A model generated the notes under the pieces. It saw only the letters and a list, made by a program, of their open reading frames with translations, made no database searches and was not told where the DNA came from. The position numbers were made by a program, and so were the translations under genes. Positions 58,142 through 64,000 of a stretch of 64,000 bases of DNA are shown here, piece by piece. The DNA is from JANPPS01 sp043758105. GTDB lineage: Bacteria > Pseudomonadota > Alphaproteobacteria > Acetobacterales > Acetobacteraceae. The stretch lies in contig JAYVOF010000080.1 of NCBI GenBank assembly GCA_043758105.1, positions 1 through 64,000 of the forward strand, written 5' to 3'. The number at the start of each line of letters is the position of its first letter. Within the stretch, counting starts at the first letter, position 1.

Positions 58142-58947
58142 CTGCGCATCAGCGTGCCCGCGGGACGCTCCATCTGAGCTGGAAGCGACGCGGGCCGGCG
58201 ACCGTGCTGGATGATCTACGACAGGAGGGCTGTCTCAAGCTGCGGTTTCCCCGCCCCGAAAACGGTGCCTGGAGCGGGGCCGTGCTGCTGAACACGGCCG
58301 GTGGCGTTGCGGGTGGCGATCGGCTGGACACTTGTATCACCGCCGGACCGGGGACGATGGCGACCGTCACCACTCAGGCCGCCGAGCGCTTCTATCGCGC
58401 CCTACCCGGCACCGACGCACGGGTGACAGCGACGCTCGATATTGCCGAACGGGCCGCGCTGGAGTGGTTGCCGCAGGAAACCATCTTGTTCGACCGCTGC
58501 GCGCTTCGCCGTGAGCTAAGGGTCACGATGGCGGAGGGTGCATGGTTTCTAGGCGTCGAGCAGTGGGTATTCGGCCGCACGGCGATGGGGGAGCGGGTAA
58601 CGCACGGGCGTATCCACGACCTGATCACAATCGATCGGGGCAGGAAAAAAGTGCTGCATGACGCCGTGCGCTTCGATGGGGCGGTGCAGGATGTGCTGGA
58701 CCGCCCGGCAAGTGCTGCGGGCGGACGGGCGGTGGCGACGCTGATCCACGTCGGACCCATGGCGGAAACGCACGTCGCGCCGCTCCGTTCTGCGCTGGTG
58801 GCATGGGATGCGGGCGTCTCGGCGTGGGACGGGATGCTGGTCGCGCGCATTGTCGCGCAAAATGGCGCGTGCCTCCGCGCCGCGGTCGTGGCAGGATTGA
58901 ATATATTGCGCGCGGGCCGCCCGTTGCCGCGCGTGTGGGAGTGCTGA
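58138..58947 (+). CDS. ureD: Urease accessory protein UreD
   Basis: UreD is the scaffold of the nickel-loading complex, binding apo-urease and UreF. The 269-aa product has LHLSWKRRGPATVLDDLRQEGCLKLRFPRP, LLNTAGGVAGGDRL, TTQAAERFYRA and EWLPQETILFDRC, all diagnostic. The start is odd: the only in-frame ATG/GTG/TTG upstream is a GTG at 58042, well inside dmeF. The domain begins immediately after a CTG at 58138 that overlaps the dmeF stop (CTGA), exactly mimicking ATGA coupling. A CTG start is the best explanation. ureA begins directly after the stop. Confidence 0.9.
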   Translation: MTAHQRARGTLHLSWKRRGPATVLDDLRQEGCLKLRFPRPENGAWSGAVLLNTAGGVAGGDRLDTCITAGPGTMATVTTQAAERFYRALPGTDARVTATLDIAERAALEWLPQETILFDRCALRRELRVTMAEGAWFLGVEQWVFGRTAMGERVTHGRIHDLITIDRGRKKVLHDAVRFDGAVQDVLDRPASAAGGRAVATLIHVGPMAETHVAPLRSALVAWDAGVSAWDGMLVARIVAQNGACLRAAVVAGLNILRAGRPLPRVWEC

Positions 58948-59250
58948 ATGCATCTAACGCCGCGTGAGAAGGACAAGCTGCTGATCGCCATGGCTGCCAC
59001 CGTCGCGCGCCGCCGGCTGGAGCGGGGGGTCAAGCTCAATCATCCGGAGGCGATCGCTCTCATTGCCGATTTCGTGGTGGAGGGCGCGCGCGATGGGCGG
59101 AGCGTGGCGGATCTGATGCAGGCGGGCGCACACGTGCTGACGCGGGCGCAGGTGATGGAGGGCATCGCCGAGATGATCCATGACGTGCAGGTGGAAGCGA
59201 CGTTCCCGGACGGCACCAAGCTGGTTACCGTGCACGAGCCGATAAGATGA
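58948..59250 (+). CDS. ureA: Urease gamma subunit
   Basis: The 100-aa gamma subunit of urease. It opens MHLTPREKDKLLIAMAATVARRRLERGVKLNHPEAIALIADFVVEGARDG and contains the SVADLMQAG and IAEMIHDVQVEATFPDGTKLVTVHEPI blocks of the family. It starts on an ATG immediately after the ureD stop and overlaps ureB by 4 nt. It forms the (alpha-beta-gamma)3 enzyme with UreB and UreC. Confidence 0.97.
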   Translation: MHLTPREKDKLLIAMAATVARRRLERGVKLNHPEAIALIADFVVEGARDGRSVADLMQAGAHVLTRAQVMEGIAEMIHDVQVEATFPDGTKLVTVHEPIR

Positions 59251-59552
59251 TCCCCGGCGAAGTCGTCACCGCCGACGGTCATATCGCGTTGAACGAGGGC
59301 CAGCCGCGAACGCAGATCGACGTCAGCAACACCGGCGACCGTCCGATCCAGGTCGGCAGCCATTATCATTTTGCCGAGACCAACATGGCGCTGCATTTCG
59401 ACCGGGCGGCGGCGCGCGGTCAGCGGCTGGATGTGGCGTCCGGCACCGCGGTGCGGTTCGAGCCGGGGCAGATCCGGCGGGTGACGCTGGTGCCGTTTCG
59501 CGGCGACCGGGTGGTGTATGGCTTTCAGGCCAAAATAAGCGGCGCGCTATGA
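59247..59552 (+). CDS. ureB: Urease beta subunit
   Basis: The 101-aa beta subunit. It begins MIPGEVVTADGHIALNEGQPRTQIDVSNTGDRPIQVGSHYHFAETN and continues with FDRAAARGQRLDVASGTAVRFEPGQIRRVTLVPFRGDRVVYGF, the standard pattern. It overlaps ureA and ureC by 4 nt each. As a separate chain it indicates the three-subunit bacterial urease rather than the fused plant or Helicobacter forms. Confidence 0.97.
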   Translation: MIPGEVVTADGHIALNEGQPRTQIDVSNTGDRPIQVGSHYHFAETNMALHFDRAAARGQRLDVASGTAVRFEPGQIRRVTLVPFRGDRVVYGFQAKISGAL

Positions 59553-61234
59553 TCACCCGCCGCGCCTATGCCGACATGTATGGCCCCACCACGGGGGACC
59601 GCGTGCGCCTGGCGGACACCGATCTGTTCGCGATCGTCGAACACGACCACACGATCTATGGTGAGGAAGTCAAATTCGGCGGCGGCAAAGTCATCCGCGA
59701 CGGCATGGGGCAGTCGCAGCGGTCCCAGGCAGAGGGGGCCGTCGATACCGTCATCACCAATGCGCTGATTATCGACCACTCCGGTATCTATAAGGCTGAC
59801 CTCGCCATTCTGCACGGCCGCATTCACGCGATCGGCAAGGCAGGTAATCCGGATATTCAGCCCGGTGTCACCATCATTATCGGCCCCGGCACGGAGATTA
59901 TTGCCGGCGAGGGCAAGATACTGACCGCGGGCGGCGTCGATAGCCATATCCACTTCATCTGCCCGCAGCAGATCGAGGAGGCGATCAGCTCCGGCGTCAC
60001 CACTCTGGTCGGCGGCGGCACGGGTCCCGCGACCGGCACCAGCGCCACGACGTGCACGCCGGGTCCGTGGCATTTGGCGCGCATGCTGCAGGCGGCGGAG
60101 GGCCTGCCGGTCAACCTCAGCTTCGCCGGCAAGGGCAATGCCAGCCAGCCGCAAGCGCTGGAAGAAATGCTGCGCGCGGGCGCGTCCTGTTTGAAGTTGC
60201 ACGAAGATTGGGGCACGACCCCCGCGGCGATCGACTGCGCGCTCAGTGTGGCGGACCGGTTCGACGTGCAGGTGATGCTGCATTCGGACACGCTGAACGA
60301 AAGCGGGTTTGTGGAGGACACGATCCGCGCCTTCGCCGGCCGCACGATCCACGCGTATCATACCGAGGGTGCGGGCGGCGGTCATGCGCCGGACATCATC
60401 AAGATCGCAGGCCTCCCGTATGTCTTGCCGAGCAGTACGAATCCCACCCGGCCCTACACATCCAATACGTTGGACGAACACCTCGACATGCTGATGGTCT
60501 GCCATCACCTCGATCCGGCCATCCCGGAGGACGTGGCGTTCGCCGAGAGCCGCATCCGGCGGGAGACGATCGCGGCCGAGGACATCCTGCATGATCTGGG
60601 TGCGATCAGCATGATCAGCTCCGACAGCCAAGCGATGGGCCGCGTCGGCGAAGTCATCATCCGCACCTGGCAGACCGCGCATAAGATGAAGCAGCAGCGG
60701 GGCGGCCTGGATGACAACACCCGGATCAAGCGTTACATCGCAAAATATACGATCAACCCCGCGATTGCTCAGGGCCTCAGCCATGAGGTCGGCGATGTGA
60801 CGCCGGGTAAGCTCGCCGACCTGGTGCTGTGGTCGCCGGCGTTCTTCGGTGTGAAGCCGGACTTGGTGCTCAAGGGCGGCATGATCGCTGCAGCGCCGAT
60901 GGGCGACCCGAACGCCAGTATTCCCACACCGCAGCCGGTGCATTACCGCCCGATGTTCGGTCAGTTCGGCCGGGCGATGGCGGAAACCTGCGTGACGTTC
61001 GTGAGCCAGGTGGCGCTCGATGAGGGCATCGGCCACCGGCTCGGCCTCAGCCGCCGGCTATCGGCGGTGCGCAACACCCGTGGACAGATCGGCAAACGCA
61101 GTATGATCCACAACGACGCCTGCCCGGTGATCGAGGTCGATCCGGAGACGTATGAGGTCCGCGCGGATGGCGTTTTGCTGACATGCGAGCCGGCGACCGT
61201 GCTGCCGATGGCGCAGCGGTATTTCCTGTTCTGA
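59549..61234 (+). CDS. ureC: Urease alpha (catalytic) subunit
   Basis: It hydrolyses urea to ammonia and carbamate with a di-nickel centre. The 561-aa product carries all ligands at positions one less than in Klebsiella urease: His133 and His135 (DSHIHFICP), carbamylated Lys216 (CLKLHEDWG), His245 (VMLHSDTLNE), His271 (AYHTEGAGGGHAPD) and Asp359 (SSDSQAMGR). The mobile flap Cys318-His319 (MVCHHLDP) is also intact. The enzyme should be active once matured by UreDEFG. It overlaps ureB by 4 nt and shares one base with ureE. Confidence 0.98.
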   Translation: MITRRAYADMYGPTTGDRVRLADTDLFAIVEHDHTIYGEEVKFGGGKVIRDGMGQSQRSQAEGAVDTVITNALIIDHSGIYKADLAILHGRIHAIGKAGNPDIQPGVTIIIGPGTEIIAGEGKILTAGGVDSHIHFICPQQIEEAISSGVTTLVGGGTGPATGTSATTCTPGPWHLARMLQAAEGLPVNLSFAGKGNASQPQALEEMLRAGASCLKLHEDWGTTPAAIDCALSVADRFDVQVMLHSDTLNESGFVEDTIRAFAGRTIHAYHTEGAGGGHAPDIIKIAGLPYVLPSSTNPTRPYTSNTLDEHLDMLMVCHHLDPAIPEDVAFAESRIRRETIAAEDILHDLGAISMISSDSQAMGRVGEVIIRTWQTAHKMKQQRGGLDDNTRIKRYIAKYTINPAIAQGLSHEVGDVTPGKLADLVLWSPAFFGVKPDLVLKGGMIAAAPMGDPNASIPTPQPVHYRPMFGQFGRAMAETCVTFVSQVALDEGIGHRLGLSRRLSAVRNTRGQIGKRSMIHNDACPVIEVDPETYEVRADGVLLTCEPATVLPMAQRYFLF

Positions 61235-61689
61235 TGCGCGCCGCCGCGATCCTGCCCGCCGGAACATGGGACCTCACCACGGCGCAAGACCGGGTGCTGA
61301 TCGATTTCGACCGTCGCCATCGCCGCCGGATCGTGTTGATCACCGAGGCCGGGGCCGAGCTGTTGGTGGATTTACCACAGGCGGCGCGGCTGCGTGAGGG
61401 CGACGGGCTGGTTCTAGATGCGGGCGGCATCGTCCATGTGCTGGCCCGGCCCGAGGCGTTGCTCGACATCCATGCGCATGACGCGGCCGGGTTGGTGCGT
61501 ATTGCCTGGCATCTCGGCAACCGGCATTTACCGGTGCAGATGTTGGGGAGCCATATGCGCATCCGGGCGGACCACGTGATCGCCGACATGGTGCGGGGCC
61601 TGGGCGGGTATGTGGACGAAATCGTGGCGGCGTTCGATCCGGAGGCGGGGGCCTATGCCGGCGGCGCGGCGCATCGTCATGACGAGTAG
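61234..61689 (+). CDS. ureE: Urease accessory nickel metallochaperone UreE
   Basis: UreE stores nickel and passes it to UreG. The 151-aa protein has the N-terminal peptide-binding domain (VLIDFDRRHRRRIVLITEAGAELLVDLP) and the C-terminal metal domain (AWHLGNRHLPVQMLGSHMRIRADHVIADMVRGLG, where the HLGNRH motif is conserved). The tail is short (GGAAHRHDE), not the His-rich tail of enteric forms, so its nickel capacity should be low. The nearby DmeF protein supplies a His-rich loop instead. The ATG at 61234 shares a base with the ureC stop. It ends the operon. Confidence 0.94.
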   Translation: MRAAAILPAGTWDLTTAQDRVLIDFDRRHRRRIVLITEAGAELLVDLPQAARLREGDGLVLDAGGIVHVLARPEALLDIHAHDAAGLVRIAWHLGNRHLPVQMLGSHMRIRADHVIADMVRGLGGYVDEIVAAFDPEAGAYAGGAAHRHDE

Positions 61690-62117
61690 CAGGAGCATCT
61701 AGAGGAGCCGGCGTACAACGAGTGTCCGGCTCCGTCATCGCGAGCCGCTTGGCGCGGCGATCCAGGGGCCACGAGCGCGCTTGTTGCCCCTGGATTGCTT
61801 CGCCAAGCGGCTCGCAATGACGGGATTAGAAAGTGTTAGGCTCGGTGCCGTAGGATTTCGCTGTCGTGGCGCCGAAGGCCGGATGGGGTCGCCGCATATC
61901 GCCCGTCTGGAAGTTGTTCGGAGAAGCCCAGTGTCGCTAGCCGGATCAGGCACGGCCCGTCTTTAAGCCCCGCGGGGCGACCGGGTTCACCGCATAAAAT
62001 CACGCGATGCAGGGCCGACCGGCAGCAGGTCTCAAGGTAGGGCTCGTTCCACATGCGTCAGGTGTAAGCACGCCCGCCACCCTTCTCAAGGGCCGGACGA
62101 TCGGGCAGACAGGCCGC
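61690..62117. other. 428-base gap between ureE and pyrD
   Basis: It holds palindromic repeat copy 4 (61733-61822). The rest shows no gene I can support; weak open frames run through it in several directions without domains. It may contain the pyrD promoter. Confidence 0.6.
61733..61822. repeat. Palindromic intergenic repeat, copy 4
   Basis: CGTCATCGCGAGCCGCTTGG pairs with CCAAGCGGCTCGCAATGACG, and GATCCAGGGGC pairs with GCCCCTGGATT. It is the shortest copy, 44 nt after the ureE stop. It may act as an mRNA 3' stabiliser or terminator for the urea operon. Confidence 0.85.
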
Positions 62118-63158
62118 ATGACACCCGCCCTCGTTTCCCGCCTGATGCCCGCCCTCCGCCATGTGGACGCGGAGCGGGCGCATCGGCTGGCGATCCTGGC
62201 GCTGCGGCTGGGGTTGGCCGGGCGAGATGGCTGGGAGCATCCGGCGCTGGCGGTCGAGGCCATGGGGCTGCATTTCCGCAATCCGATCGGGCTTGCGGCG
62301 GGGTTTGATAAGGACGCGATGGCGCTGCGTGGCTTGCGGCGGCTGGGCTTCGGGTTGATCGAGGCGGGGACGGTGACGCCGGTGGCGCAGGCGGGCAATC
62401 CGCGGCCGCGGGTGTTCCGGCTGGAGGCGGACGGGGCGGTGATCAACCGGTATGGGCTGAATAACCGCGGCCTGTCGGCGTTCGTCCACCGCCTCGCCGC
62501 CGTTTCGCGGAGCGCGGTGCCGATTGGGGCCAATGTCGGCATCAACAAGGACGGGGCGGAGCCGGAGCGCGATTATCCGGTGTTGGTCGCCGCCGTCGCC
62601 CCGCACGTGGACTACATCGTGATCAACGTGTCGTCTCCCAACACGCCGGGGCTGCGGGATTTGCAGGGTGAGGCGCGGCTGCGGGGGATCCTCGATGCGG
62701 TGCGCGCCCATGTCCCGGTGCGTCCGCCGTTGCTGGTGAAGATCGCGCCGGACCTGCCGGAGGGCGGACTCGAAGCGATCGTCGGTGCGTGTATCGAGTG
62801 TGGGGTGCAGGGACTCGTCGTTTCCAACACGACCGTCACGCGGGCGGGCCTGATCTCACGGGCACGGTGTGAGGCAGGGGGCCTGTCAGGGCCGCCGCTT
62901 CGGGAATTGAGCACGCAGGTGCTGCGGAAGGCGGCTCGGCTCGCGTCCGGGCGGCTCACGCTGATCGGCTGCGGCGGGGTTTCGACCGGGGCGGACGCGC
63001 TGGAGAAAATCCGGGCCGGGGCGCATTTGGTGCAGCTTTATACGGCCTTCAGCTATGCGGGTCCGGGGCTCATTGGGCGCATCAAGCGGGAGCTGCTGGT
63101 GGCGATGCGCGCCCAGGGCTTCCGCACCATCAGCCAGGCGGTCGGGGCAGATTTATGA
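62118..63158 (+). CDS. pyrD: Dihydroorotate dehydrogenase (quinone), class 2
   Basis: It oxidises dihydroorotate to orotate in pyrimidine synthesis and passes electrons to the quinone pool at the membrane. The 346-aa protein has an N-terminal membrane-associating helix region (MPALRHVDAERAHRLAILALRLGL), FRNPIGLAAGFDKDA, GFGLIEAGTVTPVAQAGNPRPRVFRL, NRYGLNNRG, VNVSSPNTPGLRDLQ and FMN-binding IGCGGVSTGADALEKIRAGAHLVQLYTAF. The catalytic Ser is in the VSSPNTPG loop. The ATG at 62118 is set by homology. It overlaps the next gene by 4 nt. Confidence 0.95.
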   Translation: MTPALVSRLMPALRHVDAERAHRLAILALRLGLAGRDGWEHPALAVEAMGLHFRNPIGLAAGFDKDAMALRGLRRLGFGLIEAGTVTPVAQAGNPRPRVFRLEADGAVINRYGLNNRGLSAFVHRLAAVSRSAVPIGANVGINKDGAEPERDYPVLVAAVAPHVDYIVINVSSPNTPGLRDLQGEARLRGILDAVRAHVPVRPPLLVKIAPDLPEGGLEAIVGACIECGVQGLVVSNTTVTRAGLISRARCEAGGLSGPPLRELSTQVLRKAARLASGRLTLIGCGGVSTGADALEKIRAGAHLVQLYTAFSYAGPGLIGRIKRELLVAMRAQGFRTISQAVGADL

Positions 63159-63997
63159 TCCATATCGAGCATTTCGGTCCGCTGGCGGCGCAGTATGACG
63201 GTTTCATCCTCGATTTGTGGGGCGTGATCCATGACGGCGTCCGGCCGTATCAGGGGGCCCCCGAATGCCTGGCCGCCTTACGCGCGTCGGGCAAGCGGGT
63301 CGTGCTGCTGACCAACGCGCCCCGGCGGTCGGCGCAAGTGCAGGAGCAACTGCGCGACATGGGCCTGCCGGCCACGCTGTATGATGGGATCATGACGTCC
63401 GGTGAGGCCACCCATCTCATGCTGCGGGACCGGCCGGATGCGTGGTCGCGGGCGCTGGGGCCGAAGCTGTATCATTTGGGGCCGGAGCGGGACCGCAACG
63501 TGGTCGAGGGTCTCGGCTACCTCGTGCAGGATACGCCGGGCGGGGCCGATTTCATGCTGAACACCGGGCCGGACGACCACGCCAATCCCACCGACCCGGC
63601 CGCCTATGATGCCGAGCTGGCGGTGGCCGTGGCGGAGGGTCAGAAGATGATTTGCGCCAACCCGGACCTCGAGGTCATCCGTGGCGGCGTGCGGGTGGTG
63701 TGCGCCGGGTCACTCGCGATGCGGTATGCGGCGCTGGGCGGCGATGTGCGCAACCTCGGTAAGCCGGACCCGGCGATCTACCAGCCGGTTCTCACGATGT
63801 TGGGTGGGGGCCGGATTTTGGCGGTGGGGGATGCGCTGCGGACCGATATCGCCGGGGCGGCCGCGATCGGCGTCGATGCGTGCTGGGTGTTGGGCGGTCT
63901 GCACGGGGCACACCGGGCGGGGCCCGCGGCGATCGAGGCGGAGGCAGCGTCGGCGGGGCTGACCCCCGTGGCGTGCATTCCCAGTTTTGTGTGGTGA
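63155..63997 (+). CDS. HAD superfamily class IIA hydrolase, TIGR01459 type
   Basis: A 280-aa HAD-IIA phosphatase-like protein. It has the nucleophile motif FILDLWGVIHDG, VVLLTNAPRRSAQVQEQLRDMGLPATLYDGIMTSGEAT, a central cap with FMLNTGPDDHANPTDPAAYDAEL, NPDLEVIRGG, then GKPDPAIY and VGDALRTDIAGAAAIGVDACWVLGG. It resembles NagD-like enzymes; the physiological substrate is unknown. This subfamily is typical of alphaproteobacteria. It is coupled to pyrD by a 4-nt overlap and ends three bases before the end of the window. Confidence 0.9.
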   Translation: MIHIEHFGPLAAQYDGFILDLWGVIHDGVRPYQGAPECLAALRASGKRVVLLTNAPRRSAQVQEQLRDMGLPATLYDGIMTSGEATHLMLRDRPDAWSRALGPKLYHLGPERDRNVVEGLGYLVQDTPGGADFMLNTGPDDHANPTDPAAYDAELAVAVAEGQKMICANPDLEVIRGGVRVVCAGSLAMRYAALGGDVRNLGKPDPAIYQPVLTMLGGGRILAVGDALRTDIAGAAAIGVDACWVLGGLHGAHRAGPAAIEAEAASAGLTPVACIPSFVW

Positions 63998-64000
63998 GTC

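Noticed and set aside
59525..61036. 503-aa frame antisense to ureC
   Set aside because: ureC is conserved to the level of every nickel ligand; the antisense frame has low-complexity composition only.

Overview
The window is GC-rich, densely packed chromosomal DNA on which nearly all long open frames read as bacterial housekeeping genes. The set (ATP12-type F1 chaperone, class II DAHP synthase, a class IIA HAD protein of the TIGR01459 type, DUF3553, a two-domain NADP-malic enzyme, a short alphaproteobacterial-style GluRS, a urea/urease locus) points to an alphaproteobacterium, most likely Rhodospirillales/Acetobacteraceae. This is inferred from gene content, not from a search. GTG and TTG starts and 1-4 nt stop/start overlaps are common, so translational coupling is frequent.

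Layout. 0.1-5.2 kb: rarA, an RluA-family pseudouridine synthase, an AsmA-like protein and ATP12, converging on lipB. 5.9-6.4 kb: tRNA-Leu(GAG) and an orphan Flp-pilin-like gene. 6.5-14.8 kb: malic enzyme, galU, phosphomannomutase, a D-amino-acid aldolase-type PLP enzyme, DUF3553, moaA and an amidase. 14.8-18.7 kb: a single-domain response regulator, a beta-propeller protein, a fatty acid hydroxylase-family protein and class II DAHP synthase behind a triple 17-bp repeat. 18.7-19.4 kb: a VapC/Phd toxin-antitoxin pair. 19.5-25.3 kb: NAD salvage and synthesis, gltX, and ureF-ureG. 25.3-27.7 kb: a repeat-rich stretch with a DMT exporter and a hypothetical gene. 27.7-38.9 kb: selO, a nitrilase-family gene, rsmB, a GT39 glycosyltransferase, an AppA-like BLUF photoreceptor divergent from a frameshifted GGDEF gene, dGTPase, an A-type Fe-S carrier, xthA and an acyltransferase.

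38.8-50.3 kb (all minus strand) is a surface-polysaccharide locus. It holds a complete GDP-D-glycero-D-manno-heptose route (gmhA, hddA and a fused HddC-GmhB), a TIGR03087-like glycosyltransferase, a chain-length determinant and an export lipoprotein of the types usually found with exosortase (XrtA) systems, a sugar epimerase, glmS, a FemAB/GNAT-like acyltransferase and a YdcF-like protein. tRNA-Val(TAC) sits in the middle. No exosortase is visible in the window.

50.3-61.7 kb (plus strand) is the most coherent system. A second FemAB/GNAT-like gene carries in its 3' end a near-perfect sigma-54 promoter, 45 nt before urtA. It is followed without an obvious break by urtABCDE (urea ABC importer), a DmeF-type Co/Ni efflux protein and ureDABCE. 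This looks like one nitrogen-regulated unit joining urea uptake, nickel homeostasis and urea hydrolysis. The two missing maturation genes, ureF and ureG, lie 33 kb upstream behind gltX. The window ends with pyrD and a TIGR01459-type HAD gene.

Four copies of a palindromic CGTCATTGCGAG-type intergenic repeat and two or three copies of a CACAAGCTCGTAGG-type repeat are scattered through the gaps. No insertion sequence, prophage or CRISPR array was seen.
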